A DNA stretch of 42,456 nucleotides from Terrimicrobiaceae bacterium (GTDB taxonomy: Bacteria; Verrucomicrobiota; Verrucomicrobiia; Chthoniobacterales; Terrimicrobiaceae). The notes beneath the pieces are model-generated. The model saw only the letters and a program-made list of their open reading frames with translations, was not told the origin of the DNA and made no database searches. Below, one piece after another: positions 15,988 to 24,403 of this stretch (the first letter of the stretch is position 1; each line of letters opens with the position of its first letter). Location of the stretch: the NCBI GenBank assembly GCA_021463905.1, contig JAJTZA010000144.1:1-42456 (forward strand), in the 5' to 3' direction. Position numbers and translations under genes: made by a program.

Positions 15988-16083
15988 ATGAAGAAGGATC
16001 CTCAAACCACTGCCGTGATTGGCGCGGCGATGGAAGTTTATCGCGAACTGGGTGAGGGCTTCCTGGAGACCTCTCTTGAATAG
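15988..16083 (+). pseudogene. Truncated GxxExxY-family gene
   Basis: 31 codons: MKKDPQTTAVIGAAMEVYRE followed by LGEGFLETSLE and a TAG stop. This matches the N-terminal motif of the GxxExxY family (typically AVIGAAxEVHRELGPGFLESVYEEAL), small nuclease-like proteins of about 120-130 residues. The remaining ~90 residues are absent in all frames downstream, so it is a broken remnant or a mini-ORF. Repeat elements flank it on both sides, in opposite orientation. Confidence 0.75.
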
Positions 16084-16106
16084 AGACGCCTTGTTCTGAA
16101 CTCGGA

Positions 16107-16140
16107 AGAAATCTGCGCAAATCCTGTGAATCTGCGAATC
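16107..16140 (+). repeat. Three-unit ~10-nt periodic repeat, first downstream copy
   Basis: Units AATCTGCGCA, AATCCTGTG, AATCTGCG and a trailing AATC. It is opposite in orientation to the element at 15955-15987, so the two bracket the GxxExxY relic as degenerate inverted repeats. Confidence 0.6.
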
Positions 16141-16265
16141 TCCGAAGCCCGCAATGAGCGTGTCGCAGAATCAGATCCTGACCGTAGCGGGTCGGCCTTT
16201 TCGTGAAGACCTTTTGATTGCTGTCCTGGTTCTATCAGTCTTCGGGCTCTCAATCCCTCGCTGAC

Positions 16266-16300
16266 AAAATCCGTGTTCATTCGCGTCATCCGTGGTTAAA
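16266..16300 (+). repeat. Three-unit ~10-nt periodic repeat, second downstream copy
   Basis: Units ATCCGTGTTC, ATTCGCGTC and ATCCGTGGTT flanked by A-runs. It shares the AATCxGxG-like unit and spacing with the other two elements and ends 11 bases before the kinase ATG. Confidence 0.6.
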
Positions 16301-16311
16301 GTTCTGGGGCC

Positions 16312-17688
16312 ATGATTCCCACACACACCCTTGCCACCGACCTCGGCTCCACCAACTTTAAAGTCGCGCTTTTTGACAGTGCCGGCGAGCGCCTCTCCGA
16401 GGGTTCCCAGCCACTGCCCTACCTCGTCCGCACCAATACCCGCGCCGAATTGGATCCGACTGCCGTGATGGAGTGCTTCATGGCCTGCGTCCGCGAAGCC
16501 CTGCAAGCGGTCGGGCTGCCCGCCGCCGCCATTCACCGGATCGCCTTCACAAGCCAGGCCCAGACATTCTGCGTTTGCGATGAGGCCGGGGGGCCGCTGG
16601 GGCCGTTTCTCAGTTGGACTGATGCCCGGGCCGAGGAGGAGGCGAAGTTCCTCCGGGACGAGCTGGGTTCTGACTACCACGCGCACACCGGCTGGCCGCG
16701 TCTTGCGCCCTCGCACACCATTTCCATGGCTCTGTGGTGGAAAAAAAACCACGGGCTTCGTCCCACGGATCGGATCGTCCTCCTGCCCTCTTTCGTTGCC
16801 ATGCAGCTTGGAGCGGCCCACACCAGCGACAACAATCTTGCGCCCATGTCGGGCTTCTTTTCCAACCGGCAGCGCACGTGGTGGGATCGTGCCCTGACCG
16901 CCTCCGGCATCGCCAGCAGTCAGCTGGGGGATGTTGTGCCCATGGGCCAGCCCGTCCCCACATCGAGCCGAAGCCGCCCGGATGGATTTTCCTCCGGGCT
17001 GGAAATCGTCTTTGCCGGCAATGACCATACCGCTGGTGCCTTCGGATGTGGATGCGCACCGCAGCGTCCTGTGCTGACCCTCGGCACCGCCGGCGTGCTC
17101 TACCGGCTGGCCGGCCCGGACCTTGGTCCGTTTAGCGAGGCCAGTCTGTGGGGCCCCTTCCCTGGGGGTGGTTACTACGACCTCGTCGTCATCAGCCATG
17201 CCTGCTCGGCTCTGGATTGGGCCGACAGCTTCCTCTTCGGGACAGTGGACAGTCCCCGCTTTGCTGCGCGAGCCGGCCAGGCCATTCCCACCCAGAACCT
17301 GCCATTTTTTTATCCGAACCGCTGGGGGACGGACGAGGCATGGCAGGGAGAGGGAACGCCCGAGGAAATGGCGTTTTCCACCATGGAGGGCATCCTCTTT
17401 GCCCTCCTCCACGCCGCCGGAGGCGAAGCCTTCCAACCCCCGCAGGAAATGATTGTGCTCGGTGGCGGGGGGCGCCTCGAGTTCTGGCGTCAAATGGCCG
17501 CAGACATCTTCCGATGCCCACTCCAACCTGGTGCGGCCGATGGACTCACCGGTGCCGCCCGCCTCGCCCACTGCCCCGTCCCCACACCTCCCATGGCCAC
17601 CAACTCCTCCTGCTCCCCACGCCCGCAACAATCAGAGTTTTTCCGCACACGATTCCCCGCATGGCGGAAGGGACTCGAGGCCGTATAA
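16312..17688 (+). CDS. FGGY-family carbohydrate kinase
   Basis: 458 residues of the sugar kinase/actin-like fold, closest in appearance to xylulokinase- and gluconokinase-type members. It starts ATDLGSTNFKVALFDSAGER (phosphate 1 loop) and has FTSQAQTF, SWTDARAEEE, FAGNDHTAGAFGCG with the putative catalytic Asp, the LTLGTAGVLYR phosphate 2 loop, and EMIVLGGGGRLEFWRQMAAD. It would phosphorylate a sugar or polyol with ATP, committing it to the pathway. GGGG precedes the ATG. Although 390 bases downstream of the ceramidase-like gene, direction and theme suggest it belonged to the same locus. The C-terminal tail (about 425-445) is low-complexity Pro/Ser. Substrate unknown. Confidence 0.9.
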   Translation: MIPTHTLATDLGSTNFKVALFDSAGERLSEGSQPLPYLVRTNTRAELDPTAVMECFMACVREALQAVGLPAAAIHRIAFTSQAQTFCVCDEAGGPLGPFLSWTDARAEEEAKFLRDELGSDYHAHTGWPRLAPSHTISMALWWKKNHGLRPTDRIVLLPSFVAMQLGAAHTSDNNLAPMSGFFSNRQRTWWDRALTASGIASSQLGDVVPMGQPVPTSSRSRPDGFSSGLEIVFAGNDHTAGAFGCGCAPQRPVLTLGTAGVLYRLAGPDLGPFSEASLWGPFPGGGYYDLVVISHACSALDWADSFLFGTVDSPRFAARAGQAIPTQNLPFFYPNRWGTDEAWQGEGTPEEMAFSTMEGILFALLHAAGGEAFQPPQEMIVLGGGGRLEFWRQMAADIFRCPLQPGAADGLTGAARLAHCPVPTPPMATNSSCSPRPQQSEFFRTRFPAWRKGLEAV

Positions 17689-17776
17689 AAAAAACTGAGG
17701 GGAGTGGCAGGCTGAGTGTCCTTCTGCGGCGGTGCTTTGTACAGTGCCGTGGAGGACTCCTCGGAAGGCCGATTTG

Positions 17777-19270
17777 CTACGCGGGTCTTTGGCGTCTGGG
17801 CACCAAAGTGCTGATTGTCAGACCCAGAATAATCAGGGCGACTCCCTGGGGCTCCGGGACAGCCAGAGCCTGCCACGCAATGCCATATTCGGTTAAAGAA
17901 GATGAGGCGGAACTCACCCGCATGGCATACCGCCCCGCCTGCAGGCTGGACAGCCAGAGGTATTCGAGGTTTTCCACTGAGCTGTTACTGACGGCGACCT
18001 GCGATCCCAGAGAGTACCCCGTTGCGTCAAAAAGCGTGAGCGTGAGATCCCGGAGGGTCAGGGTCGGATTATTGTAATTCCCGAAAATGTCTGGCGCGAC
18101 TTCGACAGCCCAATTGAGGGAGATCGAAAGTGAAAACGCGGAAGAGTCCTGCGGATCCAAATCAAAAAAATAGTAATCAGGGGAGGCACTTGCGACGGTT
18201 TCAAAGTTCCATCCGGAGGAGGTAACATTCGCGCTGCTGCTGGCGTTCTGCTGCCCACTTTCGAGAATCAGGTAGCTGTGAAAGACGTTCAGTCGTCCGG
18301 CACCGTAAATGGCATCCAGGGGTTGGGAGGAAGAGGTGGCTGTCCAGGTGTGGTTGCCACCGGCTCCAAGCCCATCCTTGGCGGCACCGGCCATCAGAAG
18401 CGATTTCACCGTTCGAAAATCCCGCGCGTTGGCGATGGTCGTGGCATTTCCCGCAAACAAGGTCGAGGCACCATCCATGAGCAGGGCTGCTCCTGAAGCG
18501 ACAATCGGGGTGGAAAAGCTCGTGGCGTAGGATTCTGTGACCAGATGCGGACGCTCGCGGCCTGCTGTCGGTGCCACAGTGTCTGTGTAGGAGTGGTTCC
18601 CTGATGACAGCCCCACGCTGATGACATTGTAGGCACCCGAAAGAAGCGAGCGCGCGTTGGCGGGATTCCCACCTTCCGCCACCGAGTTCGCATTGTTCAC
18701 ACCCACCACAGCAACAAAATTATCGCGTTTGACCGCGTAATCCAGACGCGAGTTAATCTGGGCGTCTACGCTGCTGTTCCCCGTGGAGTGGACCCAACTG
18801 TGGTTTTGGATATCATTGGCTTCAACCAATGGTGCCAAAAAATTGTTTGGGTATCTAAGAAAATCCGAGCCGATGTAGCCGGTGGATAAATCCGTCGCTG
18901 GCATTTCATAAATTCGAGAAACCCCAGGGGTCATGCTGTAGGTCGTCCCTGAGAAGTAACTCGCCACCGTGGTCGCGTGGCCTGATGCATTCAGAGAGAG
19001 CGAGCCCATAGTCGGGGAAAAGTTGATCGTTTTTCCTGATAATTGCGCATTGGCAGTATCAATGCGGTACCGATATGGGGGGGCTGAGCCTTCCCCGGCC
19101 TCGGCCTGCGTGATATTGACGGAGCTGCCCGTGGGGACATTTCCTGCCAGATAGGTCGAGAGGTCGTTGTAGCCTGTGGTGGCGAAGTTTGTTTGAGCGT
19201 GAAGGCTTGCCCCACTCCCTCCCAATAAAAACCAGGCGTAGATGCTTAGAGAAAAAGTTCCAAGTCTCAT
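17777..19270 (-). CDS. Secreted subtilisin-like (S8) protein with PEP-CTERM anchor
   Basis: About 497 residues from the ATG at 19270. Residues 1-26 form a signal peptide ending SLHAQT. The S8-like core shows ASGHATTVASY (His98), IQNHSWV (Asn156, oxyanion position) and SYATSFSTPIVASGAALL (Ser251 at the nucleophile position). The classic Asp site is replaced by ITQAEAGEG, with Glu57 as the nearest acid, so it is either a variant protease or an inactive binder. The C-terminus VPEPQ, hydrophobic GVALIILGLTISTL and RRQR tail is a PEP-CTERM sorting signal read by an exosortase. Two further in-frame ATGs upstream (19291, 19318) are possible starts. It follows clpP by 72 bases and may be read from the same transcript, though its role is extracellular. 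Confidence 0.85.
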   Translation of the reverse strand: MRLGTFSLSIYAWFLLGGSGASLHAQTNFATTGYNDLSTYLAGNVPTGSSVNITQAEAGEGSAPPYRYRIDTANAQLSGKTINFSPTMGSLSLNASGHATTVASYFSGTTYSMTPGVSRIYEMPATDLSTGYIGSDFLRYPNNFLAPLVEANDIQNHSWVHSTGNSSVDAQINSRLDYAVKRDNFVAVVGVNNANSVAEGGNPANARSLLSGAYNVISVGLSSGNHSYTDTVAPTAGRERPHLVTESYATSFSTPIVASGAALLMDGASTLFAGNATTIANARDFRTVKSLLMAGAAKDGLGAGGNHTWTATSSSQPLDAIYGAGRLNVFHSYLILESGQQNASSSANVTSSGWNFETVASASPDYYFFDLDPQDSSAFSLSISLNWAVEVAPDIFGNYNNPTLTLRDLTLTLFDATGYSLGSQVAVSNSSVENLEYLWLSSLQAGRYAMRVSSASSSLTEYGIAWQALAVPEPQGVALIILGLTISTLVPRRQRPA

Positions 19271-19342
19271 CTTATTGGGATTTCCCGTCATTCTGGCTGC
19301 GGCCGTCTGATAAATCAATCCTCGACTTTCCGCGCCTCCCGA

Positions 19343-19972
19343 CTATCCGGCTGGGTCGGAGGGTTTGGCCTCCGTCGTTTCCTTGCGGGATTGGACGACT
19401 TCGTCCACGAGGCCGTAGTCACGGGCTTCGGTGGCACTCATATAGTAGTCGCGGTCCGCATCGCGTTCGACCTGATCCACGGGCTTGCCGGTGTGGTGGG
19501 AGAGGATTTGGTTGAGACGTTTCTTCAGCTTGAACATGAACTCGACCTGGCGCTCGACGTCGCTGGCCTGGCCTTGGGCGCCGCCGGAGACTTGGTGGAT
19601 CATGATGTCCGAGTTGGGGAGGGCAAAGCGCTTGCCCTTGGTGCCGGCCGAGAGGAGCACCGCGCCCATGCTGGCGGCAATGCCGACGCAATAGGTGTTC
19701 ACGTCGCAGGTGACGAATTGCATGGTGTCGTAGATGGCCAGGCCGGCGGTCACGGAGCCTCCGGGCGAATTGATGTAGATGCTGATGTCTTTTTTTGCAT
19801 CCTCCATTTGCAGGAAGAGCATCTGGGCAATGACGATATTGGCAACATGGTCATCAATGGGTGTACCGATGAAGATGATGCGATCCTTGAGGAGGCGTGA
19901 ATAGATGTCGTAGGCGCGTTCCCCACGTCCGGTTTGCTCGATGACCGTGGGAATCAGGTAGGAATTTTTCAT
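19343..19972 (-). CDS. clpP: ATP-dependent Clp protease proteolytic subunit
   Basis: 209 residues. ClpP forms two stacked heptameric rings that degrade proteins fed in by ClpX or ClpA-type unfoldases. The catalytic triad is Ser101 in [14 protein letters not shown], His126 in [13 protein letters not shown] and Asp175 in [26 protein letters not shown] is the conserved handle-proximal stretch. The start [20 protein letters not shown] is typical. It lies 20 bases after trigger factor, the common tig-clpP pair, but no clpX follows: the next gene is a secreted S8-like protein. Confidence 0.98.
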   Translation of the reverse strand: MKNSYLIPTVIEQTGRGERAYDIYSRLLKDRIIFIGTPIDDHVANIVIAQMLFLQMEDAKKDISIYINSPGGSVTAGLAIYDTMQFVTCDVNTYCVGIAASMGAVLLSAGTKGKRFALPNSDIMIHQVSGGAQGQASDVERQVEFMFKLKKRLNQILSHHTGKPVDQVERDADRDYYMSATEARDYGLVDEVVQSRKETTEAKPSDPAG

Positions 19973-19992
19973 TTGGGTGCGAGAGTGTGATT

Positions 19993-21369
19993 TTAATTTT
20001 GTGTGTGTTCTTCCTGCGGAGTTTCGACGGGGGCCGCAGTGGCGGATGCGCCGGTGTCCGTCTCCGGGGTGTCGGTGACGACGCGTGATTCCAGAAGGCG
20101 CAGCGCCTTCTGGGCGAGAATGTCCTGCTCGATCTCCGGGAGCGCGCGCTGCTTTTTGATGTCGGCAAGGAATTGCTTGACGGGGATTTGATGACGAAAG
20201 GCGATTTCGATGATCGCTGCCGTGAGCTCCTGCTCCGTTGCCTTGAGCTTTTCCTGGGTTGCGATGCGTTGGAGGAGGAAGCCGGTGCGCACGCGGTCGC
20301 GGGCTTTCTTGCGCGCGGAGCTGATCAGGACTTCCTCGTGTGTTTTCAGCTCTTCATCGGTGACGCCGCGATTTTGATAATCCTCGACAATCTTCTGGAG
20401 GGTGGAGCGTGTTGCTTCGGCAATGTGGCCCTCGGGGACTTCGTATTCAACCTTGGAGAGGAGGAATTCAATGGCCGCATTTTGCTTGGCTGTTTCAAAT
20501 CGTCTTTTGGCCATGTCTTCAAGAGTCGAGCGCGTTTTGGCCCGGAGCGTCTCCATTGTCTCGTCCGGCGCGATTTTTTTAGCCAGATCGTCGCTCCATT
20601 CCGGCAGGGTCATTGTATTGATGGTGTGAAGGGTCAGGCTGTACTCCACCACTTTCCCGCGCAGCTCGACACAATCAACATCCTCGGGAAAGGTCACCGC
20701 AAACGATTTTTGCGCGCCGGTTTCCATGCCGACGATCTGTTCAATAAATCCTGGGAAAAGGATGCCTTCCTGCAGGAGAATCCAGGTTTGGTTTTTTTCA
20801 GAGAACTGTTCGGGGGCTGTGGGGACGGCCTCCGTCAGGGGGACGCCGTCCAGGGTGCCCGAGTAAGAAGCCACGACGTAGTCACCCAGGGCTGCGGGAC
20901 GGCCCTCGACCATCTCGAAGTCCCCGTGGCGCTGGCGCATGGCTTCCATCATTTCCTCAAGAGCCTGATCCGTCACAGGTTCGAATTTCACGTTGGACGG
21001 GATGGAGGAATAATCGGGCAGCTCGAATTCGGGCGTTGTCACCACGGTGATGTCCAGGTGGTATCCGCCGTCCGGGGTGGGAACATTCGAGGTCACGCTC
21101 TCCACCGAAAGCATCCTCAGATTTTTTTTCGAGATGGCCTCCTGCAGGGCGTCATTCACCAGGTCCGATTCCAGTTCGTTTTGGATTTCCCTGGCAAAGC
21201 GTTTTTCGATGGTGGCGCGCGGGGTTTTGCCCGGACGGAATCCCGGGATGCGCGCATGCTGGGCAAAGCTGGTGATCATGGTTTCCCGCATGCGGCTGAC
21301 GACATCGGCGGGAACCTCTACGCGGAGATGCGCGAGGCAGTTCGGCTGGTTTTCAATGACAATTTCCAT
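19993..21369 (-). CDS. tig: Trigger factor
   Basis: 458 residues. Trigger factor is the ribosome-bound chaperone that receives nascent chains at the exit tunnel. The N-terminal ribosome-binding domain contains [20 protein letters not shown], the family signature. The middle PPIase-like FKBP domain spans about 150-245 ([20 protein letters not shown]), and the long helical C-terminal domain ends in a polar tail ([13 protein letters not shown]). Cotranscribed with clpP. Divergent from acs with a 120-base AT-rich gap. Confidence 0.96.
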   Translation of the reverse strand: MEIVIENQPNCLAHLRVEVPADVVSRMRETMITSFAQHARIPGFRPGKTPRATIEKRFAREIQNELESDLVNDALQEAISKKNLRMLSVESVTSNVPTPDGGYHLDITVVTTPEFELPDYSSIPSNVKFEPVTDQALEEMMEAMRQRHGDFEMVEGRPAALGDYVVASYSGTLDGVPLTEAVPTAPEQFSEKNQTWILLQEGILFPGFIEQIVGMETGAQKSFAVTFPEDVDCVELRGKVVEYSLTLHTINTMTLPEWSDDLAKKIAPDETMETLRAKTRSTLEDMAKRRFETAKQNAAIEFLLSKVEYEVPEGHIAEATRSTLQKIVEDYQNRGVTDEELKTHEEVLISSARKKARDRVRTGFLLQRIATQEKLKATEQELTAAIIEIAFRHQIPVKQFLADIKKQRALPEIEQDILAQKALRLLESRVVTDTPETDTGASATAAPVETPQEEHTQN

Positions 21370-21441
21370 GAGAAACCTGTCAACAAAGCACAGTGTCGCC
21401 CCGCGGACAACCCGCGATTTTTATTTTTCCGATTTTCTTTA

Positions 21442-21469
21442 TTGATGGACGCGCGGCACGGGTTATATC
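21442..21469 (+). promoter_or_regulatory. Putative acs promoter
   Basis: TTGATG at 21442-21447 and TATATC at 21464-21469 with a 16-base spacer, in the AT-rich divergent gap between tig and acs. It would give a leader of about 14 bases before the acs ATG. Inferred by eye. Confidence 0.35.
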
Positions 21470-21489
21470 CTAAACCCTTTTCCAGAATT

Positions 21490-23436
21490 ATGAGCAAAAC
21501 GATTGAATCCCTTCTCGTCGAAAAACGTGTCTTCAAACCCTCCCGGGAATTCTCCAAGGCGGCCCGGATTGGTTCAATGGCCGAATACCGAAAAATCTAC
21601 GAGGCCTCGATCCGGAACCCGGAAAAATTCTGGGCGGCGGAAGCGTCCGAGCTGGTCTGGCAGAAACGTTGGAGCAAGGTACTGGATTGGAAGGCGCCCT
21701 TCGCCAAATGGTTTGTCGGCGGAAAAATCAACGCCAGCGAGAATTGTCTGGATCGCCACCTCAGCGGCCCGCGCCGCAACAAGGCGGCACTCATCTGGGA
21801 AGGCGAACCGGGCGAGCGCCGCACCCTGACCTTCCACCAGCTGCACCGGGAAGTGTGCGTCTTTGCCAACATCCTCAAACGCAATGGTGCCAAAAAAGGC
21901 GACCGGGTGTTGATATATTTGCCGATGATTCCGGAGGCGGTGGTGGCGATGCTGGCTTGTGCGCGCATTGGAGCTGTCCACACGGTGGTCTTTGCCGGTT
22001 TTAGCAGTGACAGCATCCGGGATCGGATTCAGGACAGCGGGGCCACGCTGGTCGTCACGGCCGATGGCGGCTACCGTCGCGGGCAGGTGGTGACGCTCAA
22101 GCAAAACGTGGATCAGGCGCTCGAGGGGGCACGGGGCGTGAAAAAGGTCATCGTGTTTCGTCGCACCAACCAGGACATTCACATCAAGCCGGGCCGCGAT
22201 GTCTGGTGGCACCGCGAGGCCGAGTATGTGACCGCCGACTGTCCGGCCGAACCTCTCGACAGCGAGCACCCGCTCTTCATTCTTTACACGAGCGGCTCGA
22301 CGGGCAAGCCCAAGGGGATTCTTCACACGACCGGTGGCTACCTCACGTCGTGCTACGCGACCTCAAAATATATTTTCGATCTTCGCGAGGAGGACGTATT
22401 TTGGTGCACGGCGGATGTGGGCTGGGTGACCGGCCATTCTTATGTGACGTACGGGCCGCTGGCTGCCGGTGCCACCTGCATGATGTATGAAGGCGCCCCC
22501 AACTGGCCACAACCCGACCGCTTTTGGAAAATCATTGCCGACTATGGCGTCACCATCCTCTACACCGCGCCGACAGCGATCCGCGCCTTCATCAAGTGGG
22601 GCAAGGAATGGCCGGCCAAGCACGACCTTTCGTCACTGCGGCTGCTGGGATCGGTGGGTGAGCCAATCAACCCCGAGGCGTGGATTTGGTACCACGAGAC
22701 CATTGGCGGCGGGCGCTGCCCGATTGTGGACACATGGTGGCAAACCGAGACGGGGGTTATTATGATTTCGCCCTTTCCGGGGGCGACTCCGCTCAAGCCC
22801 GGCAGTGCCACCCTGCCATTTTTTGGTGTGGATGCCGCCATTGTGGACGACCACGGCAGGGAAGTGGGAGCCGATCAGGGCGGCAAGCTCATTATCCGCA
22901 AGCCGTGGCCGGGCATGCTGCGGACGATCTATGGCGACAAGGCCCGCTACCGCAAGCAGTATTGGGGCGAATTCAAGGGGGTCTATGTGGCCGGGGATGG
23001 TGCGCGGCGGGACAAGGACGGGTATTTCTGGGTGGTTGGGCGCATTGATGATGTCCTCAACGTGGCCGGTCACCGGCTGGGAACCGCCGAGGTCGAGAGT
23101 GCGCTGGTTTCCCATGAAACCGTGGCCGAGGCGGCCGTGGTGGGACGGCCCGACGAACTCAAGGGCCAGGCCGTCGTCGCATTTGTCACACTGCGGGAGG
23201 GCGCCAAAGCCTCGAAGGAACTCGCCGACAAGCTGCGCAAGCACGTCGGGACGGTCATCGGCCCGATTGCCAAGCCGGACGACATCCGCTTCGCCGAAGC
23301 TCTGCCCAAAACCCGCAGCGGAAAAATCATGCGCCGCCTTCTCAAACAAATTGTGGAGGGAGCGAACATCACCGGCGACACGACCACGCTGGAAGACTTC
23401 CGCGTGCTTGCCGAGCTGCGGAGCCGTGACGACTAA
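21490..23436 (+). CDS. acs: Acetyl-CoA synthetase (acetate-CoA ligase, AMP-forming)
   Basis: 648 residues, the normal Acs length. It activates acetate with ATP and CoA through acetyl-AMP. Motifs: [20 protein letters not shown] (AMP-binding P-loop), [11 protein letters not shown], the [15 protein letters not shown] and [20 protein letters not shown] hinge region, and [14 protein letters not shown] with the lysine that is acetylated to switch the enzyme off. The ATG at 21490 is right: a much longer in-frame extension back to 20173 is antisense to tig and has no Acs similarity. The next gene, a NagA-like deacetylase that would release acetate, lies 48 bases downstream, so acetate scavenging from acetylated sugars is an attractive but unproven link. 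Confidence 0.98.
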   Translation: MSKTIESLLVEKRVFKPSREFSKAARIGSMAEYRKIYEASIRNPEKFWAAEASELVWQKRWSKVLDWKAPFAKWFVGGKINASENCLDRHLSGPRRNKAALIWEGEPGERRTLTFHQLHREVCVFANILKRNGAKKGDRVLIYLPMIPEAVVAMLACARIGAVHTVVFAGFSSDSIRDRIQDSGATLVVTADGGYRRGQVVTLKQNVDQALEGARGVKKVIVFRRTNQDIHIKPGRDVWWHREAEYVTADCPAEPLDSEHPLFILYTSGSTGKPKGILHTTGGYLTSCYATSKYIFDLREEDVFWCTADVGWVTGHSYVTYGPLAAGATCMMYEGAPNWPQPDRFWKIIADYGVTILYTAPTAIRAFIKWGKEWPAKHDLSSLRLLGSVGEPINPEAWIWYHETIGGGRCPIVDTWWQTETGVIMISPFPGATPLKPGSATLPFFGVDAAIVDDHGREVGADQGGKLIIRKPWPGMLRTIYGDKARYRKQYWGEFKGVYVAGDGARRDKDGYFWVVGRIDDVLNVAGHRLGTAEVESALVSHETVAEAAVVGRPDELKGQAVVAFVTLREGAKASKELADKLRKHVGTVIGPIAKPDDIRFAEALPKTRSGKIMRRLLKQIVEGANITGDTTTLEDFRVLAELRSRDD

Positions 23437-23484
23437 AGCCGTGGAGAGCGGGAGAGTTTGGGTGCCTTCAATTCTTTAACGGCG

Positions 23485-24399
23485 ATGAGTTCCACCGGTT
23501 TGTTTGACATGCAGGTCAACGGCTTTGCTGGTGTGGATTTTCAAAGAGAGGGGCTGACGCTCTCCGGCTTGCAGCGGGCGGCGCAGGGGTTGGCGGCAGC
23601 CGGATGCCCGCGTTTTTTTCCGACACTGATCACGGATGCGATCGAATCGCTCGAAAGAAAATTTGCCAATTTTGAGATGTTGCGCACCCAGGATGAGGCA
23701 CTGGCCAGGGCCATTCCGGGTTATCATCTCGAGGGGCCATGGCTCTGCCCGGAAGAGGGCTATCGCGGCGCGCACGATGCAGCCTTTATGGGGCCGCCTT
23801 CGTTGAAGGATTTTCAGCGCCTGCAAAAAGCGGCGGGTGGGCGCATCCGGCTTGTGACGTTGGCACCCGAGTGGCCGGGCAGTGCCGGGTTTATTCGTGA
23901 GTTGAGCCGGCAGGGAACGCATGTTTCCCTGGGACACACCAGCGCAGGGTGGGCGGAGATTCATGACGCCGTGGAAGCGGGTGCCCGCTTTTGCACGCAT
24001 CTTGGGAATGGAGTTCCGGCGACCCTCCACCGCCACGACAACGTGATCCAACGTCTGCTCTCCGTGGACGAACTGACCGCATTTTTTATCCCGGACGGAA
24101 TCCATATTCCTCCGGGCACGTTAAAGAATTTTTTCCGGGCCAAGCCGCCGGGGAAGGCGCTGTTTACCACCGATTGCATGGCTGCGGCGGGGGCTCCTCC
24201 CGGGCGCTACACCATTGGCGCATCGGAGTTGGAGGTCGGGGACGATCGCGTGGTTCGGAAACCGGGAGCCAACAATTTTGCCGGTTCAGCACTCACGCCT
24301 CAGGAGGGGGTCGCGAACCTCTCGCGCTGGCTGGAGCTTTCGGAAGCCGAAGCGCGGCAGCTCTTTGGAAGTGCTGTCGCGGCGGCACTCGGCGTGTGA
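23485..24399 (+). CDS. nagA: N-acetylglucosamine-6-phosphate deacetylase-like amidohydrolase, barrel only
   Basis: 304 residues of the NagA family, which removes acetate from N-acetylglucosamine-6-phosphate. Visible landmarks: FDMQVNGFAGVDF (barrel start), YHLEGPWLCPEE with the metal-binding Glu, VSLGHTSAGW and THLGNGVP with the metal His residues, IPDGIHIPPG, and TTDCMAAAG with the catalytic Asp. Standard NagA is about 380 residues, with a beta-sandwich made from the N- and C-terminal ends; here the protein starts at the first barrel strand and ends at FGSAVAAALGV, so both flanks are missing. The chosen ATG is preceded by a TTG nine codons upstream. Activity on GlcNAc-6-P is probable but the missing sandwich makes the substrate less certain. 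Confidence 0.82.
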   Translation: MSSTGLFDMQVNGFAGVDFQREGLTLSGLQRAAQGLAAAGCPRFFPTLITDAIESLERKFANFEMLRTQDEALARAIPGYHLEGPWLCPEEGYRGAHDAAFMGPPSLKDFQRLQKAAGGRIRLVTLAPEWPGSAGFIRELSRQGTHVSLGHTSAGWAEIHDAVEAGARFCTHLGNGVPATLHRHDNVIQRLLSVDELTAFFIPDGIHIPPGTLKNFFRAKPPGKALFTTDCMAAAGAPPGRYTIGASELEVGDDRVVRKPGANNFAGSALTPQEGVANLSRWLELSEAEARQLFGSAVAAALGV

Positions 24400-24403
24400 T
24401 GGT

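Larger units (their letters stand above)
15922..16311. other. 390-base gap with GxxExxY relic and periodic repeats
   Basis: The only long gap in the DeoR locus. It holds a broken GxxExxY gene start (15988-16083) and three related ~33-base repeat elements (15955-15987, 16107-16140, 16266-16300). The remainder, 16141-16265, shows no gene; a minus-strand open frame there is just read-through of the repeats. The gap looks like an insertion that separated the kinase gene from the rest of the operon. Confidence 0.7.

Noticed and set aside
16038-16289. 83-codon minus-strand open frame in the repeat-rich gap
   Set aside because: It is a translation of the repeat elements and relic antisense sequence, with no start signal or motif.
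15955-16300. CRISPR-like array
   Set aside because: Only three degenerate elements, unequal spacing and mixed orientation, no cas gene.
20173-21489. 439-codon in-frame extension upstream of acs
   Set aside because: It lies antisense to tig, and the Acs protein is full length from 21490.
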